Source: Bacteroidota bacterium
GTDB taxonomy: Bacteria > Bacteroidota > Bacteroidia > Bacteroidales > Porphyromonadaceae
Direction: 5' to 3'
DNA: 64,000 nt
Assembly: GCA_023395395.1 (NCBI GenBank)
Contig: JAEWZH010000014.1
Coordinates: 62,001-126,000 of the forward strand
Below are positions 45,869 through 54,247 of this stretch, piece by piece (the stretch's first letter is position 1; every line of letters starts with the position of its first letter). The translations under genes were made by a program, and so were the position numbers. The notes beneath the pieces are model-generated. The model was not told where the DNA came from. It worked only from the letters and a program-made list of their open reading frames with translations, and did not search any database.

Positions 45869-46645
45869 ATGTCCAAGATAATCAAGCGGATTTTGGTATC
45901 GCAACCAAAGCCAGCTAATGCAAAGTCTCCATACTTTCAGTTGGCCGAAGAGACTGGTGTAGAGATTGACTTCAAGCAGCTTTTCAGCATTGTCCCTGTT
46001 ACGGCTCGAGAGTTTCGCGATCAGAAAGTAGATATTCTCAACCATACAGGAGTCGTACTCAGCTCACGAACCATGGCTGATCACTTCTTTCAACTGGCAA
46101 AGGAATTGCGTGTAGATCTTCCAGAGGATTACAAGTACTTTTGTAGCTCTGAAGTGATTGCCACATATCTACAAAAGCACATTACCGTGCGAAAGCGCAA
46201 GGTGTTTTTCCCCGAAAAGAGCGGTAATATCGCAGATCTCAATGCACTGATCCTAAAATATGGCAAGGAGAATTTTTTTGTGCCAATAATCGAGGGAATA
46301 AGCGAACATCATTTAACTGCCCTTGAAGCTAACAACATTAGCTTTACATCAGCGATAATGAGTCGAATCTTGTATACTCCTGTAACCAAAGAGGAAATTG
46401 AGAGTTACGACTTGCTCACCTTTTTCAGTCCAAATGGCGTGCAATCGCTCTTTGACAGTATCCCCGACTATAGTCAAGGTAATCAACTCGTTTGTTGCCT
46501 AGGAGAAGGGACGCTCAAAGCACTCGAAGATGCCAATATTAAGGTCACGATCGCTGTACCTAATAAGGAATTCACCAGTATCAATGCAGCACTGGAGCAC
46601 CTCGTAAAATCGAGGCTCAAAAAGCACGCCAAAGGCTATGCTTAG
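45869..46645 (+). CDS. hemD: Uroporphyrinogen-III synthase
   Basis: Cyclises hydroxymethylbilane to uroporphyrinogen III, the common tetrapyrrole precursor. At 258 residues the HemD family is poorly conserved, but the two-lobed alternating pattern fits (ILVSQPKPANAKSPYF ... LLTFFSPNGVQSLFDSIPD ... VCCLGEGTLKALEDANI), and its place after DUF4271 is the standard Bacteroidota context. No other heme gene is in the window. It overlaps rnpA by 8 bp. Confidence 0.85.
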   Translation: MSKIIKRILVSQPKPANAKSPYFQLAEETGVEIDFKQLFSIVPVTAREFRDQKVDILNHTGVVLSSRTMADHFFQLAKELRVDLPEDYKYFCSSEVIATYLQKHITVRKRKVFFPEKSGNIADLNALILKYGKENFFVPIIEGISEHHLTALEANNISFTSAIMSRILYTPVTKEEIESYDLLTFFSPNGVQSLFDSIPDYSQGNQLVCCLGEGTLKALEDANIKVTIAVPNKEFTSINAALEHLVKSRLKKHAKGYA

Positions 46646-47036
46646 GCATACACTCCGGAAAGAGGAAAGAATCTACCTCCGAAGCGAATTGGAGCTACTC
46701 TTTGCTTCGAAAGGGAGTTTTACCTCCTATCCTTTCCGAGTGATTTACTGCCGGTTTCCGAAGCAAGGAGAGGCTCTCAAAATGATGGTCTCTGTCCCGA
46801 AAAAGAGACTAAAAAGAGCGGTAGATCGAAACCGAATCAAGCGACTTACTCGAGAGGCCTTTCGTCTACAAAAGATACTGATACTTGGCAAGGTCCCCTC
46901 CGATCAGACACTGCTCATTGGCTTTGTATACATAGGTGAGCACGTGAAAGGCTATCATACGGTCTTTCGGGGTATCACCGATGCTCTCAATAAGCTATCA
47001 AAACATTATGATGATCAAGCTCCTCAAGTGGATTAG
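46638..47036 (+). CDS. rnpA: Ribonuclease P protein component
   Basis: Basic 132-residue protein subunit of RNase P, which matures tRNA 5' ends. The RNR motif is clear: KKRLKRAVDRNRIKRLTREA. The RNase P RNA gene is not in the window. It overlaps hemD and yidD. Confidence 0.95.
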   Translation: MLRHTLRKEERIYLRSELELLFASKGSFTSYPFRVIYCRFPKQGEALKMMVSVPKKRLKRAVDRNRIKRLTREAFRLQKILILGKVPSDQTLLIGFVYIGEHVKGYHTVFRGITDALNKLSKHYDDQAPQVD

Positions 47037-47253
47037 AGACTTACTCGTATGGCTTCTACTGCAACCGATATATCTCTACAAAAGGTATATCTCTCCCTTA
47101 TTGCCCCCCTCCTGTCGCTTTACACCGACTTGTAGCACCTATGCTGTAGAAGCCCTCAAGAAGCATGGCCCTATCAAAGGATTACTCCTATCTATTTGGA
47201 GGATCCTCCGTTGCAATCCATGGGGAGGAAGTGGTTATGACCCTGTCCCCTGA
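47011..47253 (+). CDS. yidD: Membrane protein insertion efficiency factor YidD
   Basis: An 80-residue protein that assists YidC-dependent membrane insertion. Signatures: YKRYISPLLPPSCRFTPTCSTYAVEAL and the late CNPWGGSGYDPVP. The ATG at 47011 is preferred over upstream in-frame starts inside rnpA. The rnpA-yidD order is ancestral. Confidence 0.95.
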   Translation: MIKLLKWIRDLLVWLLLQPIYLYKRYISPLLPPSCRFTPTCSTYAVEALKKHGPIKGLLLSIWRILRCNPWGGSGYDPVP

Positions 47254-47254
47254 G

Positions 47255-47890
47255 ATGCAGTACATTGACTTCCATACCCATTGGGCAGGTTGTGAGAAAT
47301 ATCTCAATGATGACTCGGTAATAGTGGTACAGTCGCTTCATCTACAAGAAGCAATGCATCCAAGAGCCAACTACATCACTATAGGTGTACACCCAATGCT
47401 TCCTGGGGCATCCGACATTGTACAACAGTACAGGAAAACCCCTGAAAAAATATTATCGGAATGGTCAGACCGTATCAACAACTCCTCTACCCCTATCATA
47501 GCCATTGGAGAGTGCGGATGGGATAATCGGTCTCCATTGTCTGCAGAAGCACAAAATCAACTCGTGGATTTTCAAGTCCAATTGGCTCTCTTGTTAAGAC
47601 TTCCCATGGTTTTCCATATCGTAGGTGGATGGCATTATTTGCTCAAAAAACATCAAGAGGCTACTACCCCTTGGATTGTTCACGGCTTTAGAGGCAAATC
47701 ACAATTAGCCAATCAACTTACAGAAGCTGGAATTTTCCTCAGTCTCCATCCGTTATCTCCCGAACCTCCAAACAATAACTACCTCCTCGAAACAGATGAT
47801 TCATCGAACCATGTTCGGGATCAATACCAATCAAGGGGTGCAAACTGCGAGGAGAAGTTTAACCTTTTTTCCAATCTATTTCTCACATAA
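47255..47890 (+). CDS. TatD family metal-dependent hydrolase (short form)
   Basis: A 211-residue TatD-like hydrolase, likely a DNase or exonuclease by family. Metal ligands are visible: HxH in YIDFHTHWAG, Glu in IAIGECGWDN, His in MVFHIVGGW, His in WIVHGFRG, and Asp in LLETDDSSNH. It is about 45 residues shorter than typical TatD but seems to keep the active site. The ATG at 47255 is 1 bp past the yidD stop; an alternative is 47237. Confidence 0.8.
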   Translation: MQYIDFHTHWAGCEKYLNDDSVIVVQSLHLQEAMHPRANYITIGVHPMLPGASDIVQQYRKTPEKILSEWSDRINNSSTPIIAIGECGWDNRSPLSAEAQNQLVDFQVQLALLLRLPMVFHIVGGWHYLLKKHQEATTPWIVHGFRGKSQLANQLTEAGIFLSLHPLSPEPPNNNYLLETDDSSNHVRDQYQSRGANCEEKFNLFSNLFLT

Positions 47891-47906
47891 TTTCAATCAA
47901 ATAATG

Positions 47907-47914
47907 TACATTTG
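47907..47914 (+). promoter_or_regulatory. -7 promoter element for the YtxH gene
   Basis: TACATTTG (TAnnTTTG) 53 bp before the ATG at 47967. Confidence 0.55.
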
Positions 47915-47966
47915 TGGTGTATGAGAAATAATTCAGTGTATAATACAGACAAAACAGAAAAAGATT

Positions 47967-48356
47967 ATGAGAAGTAACGATGGTGTAAAGATACTTATAG
48001 GCGTAGCAATTGGAACCGCAATTGGTGCAGCACTCGCCTATTTTTCAGATAGTCAGAAGCGCAACCAGTTTATTGATGATGTTTCAGACTATAGCGACAA
48101 AGTAAAGAACAACGTCAAAGACGTGTATTATGATGGGAAGATCCGCGCTCGGAAGGCTAAGCGTGACCTATCTAGGTATATGGCGGATGTCAAAGACGAA
48201 GCGGGGACTTTCTATGACGATATGGTAAATTCGGCAAGAGGGCTGGGCAGGAAAGCGAAACATAGCGTCGAAGAATTAGCGGATCTAACGCAAGAGGAAC
48301 TAGCAGACTTAAAGGAAGCAGCCCGTGAGGAGGCAGAGAAGCTTGCACGTGACTGA
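47967..48356 (+). CDS. YtxH domain membrane protein
   Basis: A 129-residue protein with one N-terminal glycine-rich membrane segment (ILIGVAIGTAIGAALAYFS, about 9-27) and a long charged helical tail predicted to form a coiled-coil (VEELADLTQEELADLKEAAR). YtxH proteins are stress-linked in other bacteria. It is the first of three small envelope genes. A structured hairpin follows its stop, so read-through to the next gene may be partial. Confidence 0.8.
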   Translation: MRSNDGVKILIGVAIGTAIGAALAYFSDSQKRNQFIDDVSDYSDKVKNNVKDVYYDGKIRARKAKRDLSRYMADVKDEAGTFYDDMVNSARGLGRKAKHSVEELADLTQEELADLKEAAREEAEKLARD

Positions 48357-48415
48357 TTCCAACTATTGTGACCGAGGTATTTTTATCGCACTCGAAGTCA
48401 CACACGATAATATTC

Positions 48416-48475
48416 AAAGGTGGGTGGCTCAGGAGGTTCTGTTGAAAACAGAGCAGATGAGCAACTCACCTTTTT
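48416..48475 (+). terminator. Branched hairpin ending in a T-run
   Basis: AAAGGTG near 48416 pairs with CACCTTT near 48468. Inside it GCTC pairs with GAGC and TCTGTT with AACAGA around a short loop, followed by TTTTT. It looks like an intrinsic terminator or attenuator between the YtxH and holin-like genes. Nothing else is seen in the 143-bp gap. Confidence 0.6.
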
Positions 48476-48499
48476 ACTTCCATTACATATAACGTAGCT

Positions 48500-48985
48500 A
48501 TGCCATTGACCAGTGTCAAAGAGGTATTCGATGAAGTCATACAAGATTTCACTGATTACCTAAAAATCAAAAGCGAAATCCTCCAGCTTAAAGCGGCAGA
48601 AAAAGGTTCGCCAGTAGCGGCAAAGACCATATACACATCCATATTGGTGGTGCTTGGCGGTATCGCAACCTCCATTGCACTCATCACAGCTATTTTTGCA
48701 CTTGCACTAATCTTCATTGAAAATGGCACTGATCCGTTTAATGCTATCAAAGGTCTCACCTTTGGGGCTCTTTGCCTACTTGGTTTATTCTTGCTGATTA
48801 TCTTCATCCTTCTCGCAATAAAGGATTGTTTTATCAGCAAAATGACACTGAGCATGATTAACAAAGTGATAGATTGGCAAGAACAGAAAGAGCGGGAAAT
48901 TTCTGGGCAAGAATTGAGCAAAGCGATGACCTCAGAGCCAAAAAATTTTGTCCAGACCAATAATAACGGGGAGGAGCTTCTATGA
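48500..48985 (+). CDS. Holin-superfamily-like (phage_holin_3_6 type) membrane protein
   Basis: A 161-residue protein with an N-terminal helical region, two strong membrane segments (about 45-75 and 86-112) and a charged C-terminal tail. The pattern matches the 'phage holin family' DUF1469-type proteins that in many bacteria sit beside YtxH or ElaB-like genes and are not phage lysis genes. No other phage gene is nearby. It overlaps the next gene by 4 bp. Confidence 0.72.
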   Translation: MPLTSVKEVFDEVIQDFTDYLKIKSEILQLKAAEKGSPVAAKTIYTSILVVLGGIATSIALITAIFALALIFIENGTDPFNAIKGLTFGALCLLGLFLLIIFILLAIKDCFISKMTLSMINKVIDWQEQKEREISGQELSKAMTSEPKNFVQTNNNGEELL

Positions 48986-49419
48986 ATAAGATAGACATGA
49001 CCGACTTGCGCCTAAGGATGCGCGAAGAAAAGCTTCAGGCTCGAGCCGACTGGCACAAGGAACGTATCAAGGGAAATTTTGATTACTTACGTAGCGATGG
49101 GGCTAGGATTATTGGCAATGATGTTGCTCAAAACCTTGCAACAAAAAGCCCAATATTAGCTAAAACCATCAGCTACATTACGGGTAATAATAACGCCCAT
49201 CAAGAGATTAAGAAAGGTATCCTTGGCATATTCTCAAGCCCTCGAAATAGCCGTAGTAACCAAGAGAGGATTAATCCTAATACTCTACTTACATTGGACG
49301 GTATCAAGACAGCTATCCTACCTACCCTTTACACTCTAGCTGGGATGAAGCTCCTTTCTTACAGTATCAAAGGAACCCGAAAATTGGTAATGGGCGGATT
49401 GAAAAAGCTATTCAAATAG
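48982..49419 (+). CDS. Uncharacterised basic protein, third gene of envelope trio
   Basis: A 145-residue basic protein of unknown family. An N-terminal charged helix (MRMREEKLQARADWHKERI region) precedes a possible membrane-associated segment near residues 105-130 (TAILPTLYTLAGMKLLSYSI) and a Lys-rich end. The ATGA overlap with the holin-like gene indicates coupled translation and a joint role. Confidence 0.65.
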   Translation: MNKIDMTDLRLRMREEKLQARADWHKERIKGNFDYLRSDGARIIGNDVAQNLATKSPILAKTISYITGNNNAHQEIKKGILGIFSSPRNSRSNQERINPNTLLTLDGIKTAILPTLYTLAGMKLLSYSIKGTRKLVMGGLKKLFK

Positions 49420-49475
49420 AGAATAATATTGGTAGGGCGTAAAAAGTCATACTACATTCAATGGGGACTTTTTTC

Positions 49476-49506
49476 TTTAGCATACGAAATAAATTGAGTA
49501 TATTTG
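49476..49506 (+). promoter_or_regulatory. gapA promoter
   Basis: TTTA at 49476-49479 (one base off TTTG), then a 19-bp spacer, then TATATTTG at 49499-49506. This gives a leader of about 85 nt before the gapA ATG. Confidence 0.7.
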
Positions 49507-49596
49507 CAGGCGAAAGATGAAAGGTTACTTTTCTCCGGAAGAGGAACATAAAAATAGAAACAACAATACATTAATATTTCATTACAAAATACTGAC

Positions 49597-50607
49597 ATGA
49601 TCAAGATTGGTATTAATGGCTTCGGCCGCATCGGACGTTTCGTATTCCGTGCATCAACAAAGAGAAATGATATAGTTGTAGTAGGTATCAACGACCTCCT
49701 ACCAGTAGATTACTTGGCATATATGCTTAAGTACGACACCATGCACGGTCAGTTTGATGGCGAGGTATCTTACGATCTAGACAAGAGCACCATCACTGTA
49801 AATGGCAACACCATTCGTTGTACACAGGAGCGCGATCCAAAGCAGCTGAAGTGGAATGAGATCGATGCAGAGTACATCGTAGAGTCTACCGGTCTATTCC
49901 TAGAGGCAGAGAAGGCTCAGGCACATATCGAAGCCGGTGCTAAGTATGTGGTGATGTCTGCTCCTTCAAAGGATGCAACCCCTATGTTTGTAGTAGGTGT
50001 AAACGAAGACCAATACAAGAAGGGTACCCAAATTGTAAGTAACGCTAGCTGTACGACCAACTGCCTTGCGCCCCTTGCAAAGATTATCAACGATAATTTC
50101 GGTATCAAGGACGGTCTAATGACTACTGTGCACGCTACGACTGCGACCCAAAAGACCGTGGACGGTCCATCACTTAAGGACTGGAGAGGTGGTCGCGCTG
50201 CTGCCGGCAATATCATCCCTTCATCTACCGGAGCTGCAAAGGCAGTAGGTAAGGTAATCCCTTCTCTCAATGGTAAGCTCACAGGAATGTCATTCCGTGT
50301 ACCAACTCTAGATGTTTCTGTGGTTGATCTCACTGTAAACCTAGAGAAACCTGCAACCTATGAAGAGATTTGCGCTGTAATCAAGAAGGCGTCTGAGACC
50401 AACCTAAAGGGTATCATGGCATACACTGAGGACGCAGTAGTATCTAGCGACTTCCTAGGCGACACTCACTCATCAATCTTCGACAAGGAAGCTGGTATCG
50501 CACTTACAGATACATTTGTGAAACTCGTATCTTGGTACGACAATGAGATCGGGTATTCCAATCGTGTTCTCGACCTCATTGCAGCGATGAAGAAAGTAAA
50601 CGGTTAA
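49597..50607 (+). CDS. gapA: Glyceraldehyde-3-phosphate dehydrogenase
   Basis: Type I NAD-dependent GAPDH of glycolysis, 336 residues. It has the NAD-binding start INGFGRIGRFVFR, the catalytic Cys152 in SNASCTTNCLAPL, the His in TTVHATTATQKTVDGPS, and the C-terminal SWYDNEIGYSNRVLDL. It is a single gene with its own promoter and terminator. Confidence 0.98.
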   Translation: MIKIGINGFGRIGRFVFRASTKRNDIVVVGINDLLPVDYLAYMLKYDTMHGQFDGEVSYDLDKSTITVNGNTIRCTQERDPKQLKWNEIDAEYIVESTGLFLEAEKAQAHIEAGAKYVVMSAPSKDATPMFVVGVNEDQYKKGTQIVSNASCTTNCLAPLAKIINDNFGIKDGLMTTVHATTATQKTVDGPSLKDWRGGRAAAGNIIPSSTGAAKAVGKVIPSLNGKLTGMSFRVPTLDVSVVDLTVNLEKPATYEEICAVIKKASETNLKGIMAYTEDAVVSSDFLGDTHSSIFDKEAGIALTDTFVKLVSWYDNEIGYSNRVLDLIAAMKKVNG

Positions 50608-50631
50608 TTCCGCCATACACAGTAATATAAT

Positions 50632-50666
50632 AAAAGAGCTCCAAGCTAATGCCTTGGAGCTCTTTT
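50632..50666 (+). terminator. gapA intrinsic terminator
   Basis: A perfect 14-bp stem (50632-50645 and 50653-50666) with a 7-nt loop ending in TTTT. Confidence 0.88.
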
Positions 50667-50766
50667 CATATCACTCTGTCCCTCCTCTAGCTTATTTTTC
50701 ATTGTTCCACCATGTTAATACAAATAAATATTGTCAATTTCTTCTAAAAGAATTAGGAAAAAAGCC

Positions 50767-50797
50767 TTGCGATGAAAAAATATTATTAGTAACTTTG
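50767..50797 (+). promoter_or_regulatory. V-ATPase operon promoter
   Basis: TTG at 50767-50769, a 20-bp spacer, then TAACTTTG at 50790-50797. The predicted leader is about 75 nt and contains a small CCCC/GGGG hairpin (50813-50828). Confidence 0.7.
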
Positions 50798-50879
50798 GGG
50801 AACTCAAAGAATCCCCTATTTTGTGGGGCTTCAAAGTGAAGAATGTATATAAATGACGAAAGTCGTATAAATATATGAT

Positions 50880-51473
50880 ATGGATAATAAGATTCAGGAA
50901 TTAGCCGAGAAGATCTACAAAGATGGAGTAGAGAAAGCCAATAACCAGGCGGAGCAAATAGTTGCGAAGGCAGAGTCTCAAGGACGTGAAGCTCTTGAGC
51001 GTGCCAAGAATGAAGCAGATCGCATCATATCTGCTGCCCGAGAGGAAGCTGACCGCCTGAGGATTCAGTCGGAAACAGAGGTTCGCAACATGGTCTCTGG
51101 CGCTGAGGATGCGCTCCAGCACAAGATTACGAATATGATCAATAGTGCTGCGGTGGGTAAGGCTGTAGATGCTACGTTTGCCAAGCCAGAAGCTCTTTAC
51201 GGTGTAGTGCTACAGATGGCAAAACAACTATCGGGGGGCGTCGAAATCTCTACGAGCGATGCTAAGGGTCTGGAGGAGTATTTCCGTGCTGAAGCACAGG
51301 ATGTACTCAATCACGGTGTCAAAATTACTGAAGTGGCAGGTAAGGCGGCAAGCTTTGATCTCTCTCCTGAAGGTGCAGACTACAAAATAAATGTAAGTAA
51401 GGAAGCATTTACTGAATACTTCAAGGAGTTTATGCGCCCTCGCATGCGTGAAATCCTCTTTGGTGGTAAGTGA
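50880..51473 (+). CDS. ntpE: V-type ATPase subunit E
   Basis: Peripheral-stalk subunit, 197 residues. The N-terminal half is a long charged coiled-coil (EKANNQAEQIVAKAESQGRE), and the C-terminal half is a globular domain, as in the E family. It is the first gene of a seven-gene operon. Its TGA overlaps the next ATG (TGATG). Confidence 0.85.
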   Translation: MDNKIQELAEKIYKDGVEKANNQAEQIVAKAESQGREALERAKNEADRIISAAREEADRLRIQSETEVRNMVSGAEDALQHKITNMINSAAVGKAVDATFAKPEALYGVVLQMAKQLSGGVEISTSDAKGLEEYFRAEAQDVLNHGVKITEVAGKAASFDLSPEGADYKINVSKEAFTEYFKEFMRPRMREILFGGK

Positions 51474-52444
51474 TGGCTGATTACTATACACTTGGAGCCC
51501 AGCTTCCGACACTTAAGCAGGGTGACTATCGTGCGCACCAGCTGACAAGTCGCGAGTTTGTGGAGCTCCTAATGGAACAGGGTTCAAAAAGTGACCGCAA
51601 GCAGGTAGGATTGCTCCTTCTACGGGAAGACAATACACTTCTTCTACAGATACTACGAGGAGAAGAGGTAGTGGTTCCTCAGCATAAAATGTACGTACTT
51701 GGAGAGGACAAACTACGTTTTTTAGTTGAAGCAACTAAGCAGCGACTAGAAGCAGAGCGTAATGCGGTAACAGAATATCAAGAGCTAGAGTACCCAAGAC
51801 TTCCCAAGTATGTTTATCCACAATATATGGAGGAGTTTGTTGTGCGCTATCTCACAGAGCAACACGATGGTGTGGCTCAACCTTTCTTTTATGCCGACCT
51901 CCTCTTGATGTCTTATGCCAAGCATGTGCAGAGAGAGGGAAATTCATTTCTACGCAGGTGGTTTAAACTGGAACAAGACATCGCAGCGACCCTAACCGCA
52001 GTGACAGCTGATAAGTTTAAGTTAGATCGAAAGCTGTACATCCTAGGGGATAGTCCCTTATACAAATTACTCCAAGCTGGAGATTGGAATGAGATTTCCT
52101 ATATCCCAGAAGGTGAGCTCGTGGGAGCTATGCGCAGGATAGCAGAGGAGGATAATCTTGCTGTCAGGGAGCAAAAGATAGATGATTATAAGTGGAGGTT
52201 GCTCGATGAAGAGATATTTACCGATATTTTCTCTATCAATGCCATGCTGGTCTATCTACTGAAGCTGCAAATATTGGAGCGTTGGGAAAAGCTAGACAAG
52301 GTGCAAGGCGAGCAGCAATTTAGGGAAATTGTGTCATCTCTTAATAGAGACTTCAAGCAGGAGATGGACGACTTTAAGAAATCTCTCAAGAGTCACGCCA
52401 AAGCAAAACGAGTAAGGCAGAACTCCGTGGAGGACAGTAAGTAA
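51473..52444 (+). CDS. DUF2764 protein, V-ATPase operon (probable subunit C equivalent)
   Basis: A 323-residue helical protein of the DUF2764 family, found in the same slot (between E and A) in V-ATPase operons of Bacteroidota, chlamydiae and spirochaetes. The slot and the absence of a normal subunit C suggest that it serves as the central collar subunit C (inference). The ATG at 51473 is used; a GTG one codon upstream is possible. Confidence 0.8.
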   Translation: MADYYTLGAQLPTLKQGDYRAHQLTSREFVELLMEQGSKSDRKQVGLLLLREDNTLLLQILRGEEVVVPQHKMYVLGEDKLRFLVEATKQRLEAERNAVTEYQELEYPRLPKYVYPQYMEEFVVRYLTEQHDGVAQPFFYADLLLMSYAKHVQREGNSFLRRWFKLEQDIAATLTAVTADKFKLDRKLYILGDSPLYKLLQAGDWNEISYIPEGELVGAMRRIAEEDNLAVREQKIDDYKWRLLDEEIFTDIFSINAMLVYLLKLQILERWEKLDKVQGEQQFREIVSSLNRDFKQEMDDFKKSLKSHAKAKRVRQNSVEDSK

Positions 52445-52465
52445 GACAAAAAAGATTTAGACAAT

Positions 52466-54229
52466 ATGCTGATGAAGACAACTGGCAAGGTAATAGGAGT
52501 AGTCTCCAACCTCGTGACTATCCTCGCTGATGGACCTGTGGGGCAGAATGAGATCTGCTTTGTGAATGTAATCGGTCGAGAGCTGATGGCTGAGGTGATC
52601 AAGGTAGAGGGCAATCATGCTATTGTGCAGGTATTTGAAAGCACAAGAGGTATGAGAGTAGGCGATACCGCTAGATTTGAGCAACACATGCTCGAAGTGC
52701 AACTAGGTCCGGGGTTGCTCTCTAGAAACTATGATGGTCTGCAAAACGATCTTGACAAGATGAAGGGAGTATTCCTAAGTCGAGGTGAATATACCGATCC
52801 TCTTGATAGAGAAAAGCTTTGGGCTTTCAAGCCAATCGCAAAGGTAGGCGATAGTGTAGAGGCTGCTAGTTGGCTAGGAGAAGTAGATGAGAATAATCAG
52901 CCACACAAGATTATGGTTCCTTTTGTCTTCAAGGGTTCTTACCAAGTAAAAAGTATCGTAGGAGCCGGAGAGTACACTGTAGATAGTGTAATTGCCGTCC
53001 TCACCGATGCTGAAGGAAAGGAGTATGAAGTGACCATGGTGCAGAAGTGGCCGGTAAAAAGGGCTATCACTGCATACAGTGAAAAGCCTAGACCGTTTAA
53101 GCTACTAGAGACGGGGGTACGTGTCATAGACACCATGAACCCTATTGTAGAGGGGGGTACCGGGTTTATCCCTGGCGCCTTTGGAACGGGGAAGACTGTA
53201 CTGCAGCATGCCATCAGTAAGCAGGCTGAAGCTGATATCGTAATCATTGCAGCGTGTGGAGAACGTGCCAATGAGGTGGTAGAAATCTTCAAAGAGTTCC
53301 CTGAGCTGGTAGATCCTCATACAGGACGCAAGCTGATGGAGCGTACAATCCTTGTGGCTAATACCTCTAACATGCCAGTGGCAGCTCGTGAGGCATCAGT
53401 ATATACCGCCATGACAATGGCTGAGTATTACAGGAGCATGGGATTAAAAGTCCTTTTGATGGCGGATTCTACTTCCCGATGGGCTCAGGCACTTCGTGAG
53501 ATGTCCAACCGTCTAGAAGAGCTCCCAGGGCCAGATGGATTCCCTATGGATCTCTCGGCAATTATTGCCAATTTTTACGCTCGTGCAGGGTATGTACGTC
53601 TTAATAATGGGAAGACTGGTTCGGTCACATTTATCGGTACTGTATCTCCTGCTGGCGGTAACCTGAAGGAGCCTGTGACAGAGAACACCCAAAAGGTAGC
53701 TCGCTGTTTCTATGCCCTAGAGCAGGATAGAGCCGATAAAAAGCGCTACCCTGCTGTCAATCCTATCGATAGCTATTCAAAGTATATCGAGTATCCAGAG
53801 TTTGCCGAGGAGATTGCCAAAATCATGGGAAAAGACTGGATAGAATTAGTAAGCGAAGCTAAACGACGAATGCTTCGTGGTCGTGAAGTTGCTGAGCAGA
53901 TCAACATACTTGGTGATGATGGTGTGCCACTAGATCACCACGAGACTTTCTGGAAGTCCGAACTGATTGACTTTATCATCTACCAGCAAGATGCTTTTGA
54001 TGATATTGATCAAATCACACCACTAGAGCGCCAACGTTTCATGATGGAGCTAGTAATGGATATTTGTGCCACAAATTTTGAGTTTGAAGATTTTGAAGAG
54101 GTCTCTGATTTCTTCAAGAAGCTCATCAACGTACTAAAGCAGATGAACTACTCTATCTTCAAGGGTGAGGAATTTGAAAAATACCACAACGAAGCTAAGC
54201 AAATGATCGCTACTCAGGGCGTAGAATAA
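52466..54229 (+). CDS. ntpA: V-type ATPase catalytic subunit A
   Basis: Catalytic nucleotide-binding subunit, 587 residues. It shows the P-loop GAFGTGKTVLQ, the non-homologous insert typical of A subunits (about 110-200), the Walker B and Arg-region segments (LMADSTSRWAQALREMSNRLEELPG), and a helical C-terminal domain. Translation might start at Met3. In this genus-level context the enzyme could work as an ion pump or synthase. Confidence 0.97.
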   Translation: MLMKTTGKVIGVVSNLVTILADGPVGQNEICFVNVIGRELMAEVIKVEGNHAIVQVFESTRGMRVGDTARFEQHMLEVQLGPGLLSRNYDGLQNDLDKMKGVFLSRGEYTDPLDREKLWAFKPIAKVGDSVEAASWLGEVDENNQPHKIMVPFVFKGSYQVKSIVGAGEYTVDSVIAVLTDAEGKEYEVTMVQKWPVKRAITAYSEKPRPFKLLETGVRVIDTMNPIVEGGTGFIPGAFGTGKTVLQHAISKQAEADIVIIAACGERANEVVEIFKEFPELVDPHTGRKLMERTILVANTSNMPVAAREASVYTAMTMAEYYRSMGLKVLLMADSTSRWAQALREMSNRLEELPGPDGFPMDLSAIIANFYARAGYVRLNNGKTGSVTFIGTVSPAGGNLKEPVTENTQKVARCFYALEQDRADKKRYPAVNPIDSYSKYIEYPEFAEEIAKIMGKDWIELVSEAKRRMLRGREVAEQINILGDDGVPLDHHETFWKSELIDFIIYQQDAFDDIDQITPLERQRFMMELVMDICATNFEFEDFEEVSDFFKKLINVLKQMNYSIFKGEEFEKYHNEAKQMIATQGVE

Positions 54230-54247
54230 CACATATAAGAAGTAAGT

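Noticed and set aside
48500..48985. Prophage holin
   Set aside because: No lysin, tail, integrase or other phage gene is near, and the YtxH context fits a chromosomal envelope gene.
50797..50828. Attenuator in the V-ATPase leader with two competing hairpins
   Set aside because: The upstream GGGG lies at the -7 element and would not be transcribed, so only one small hairpin remains.
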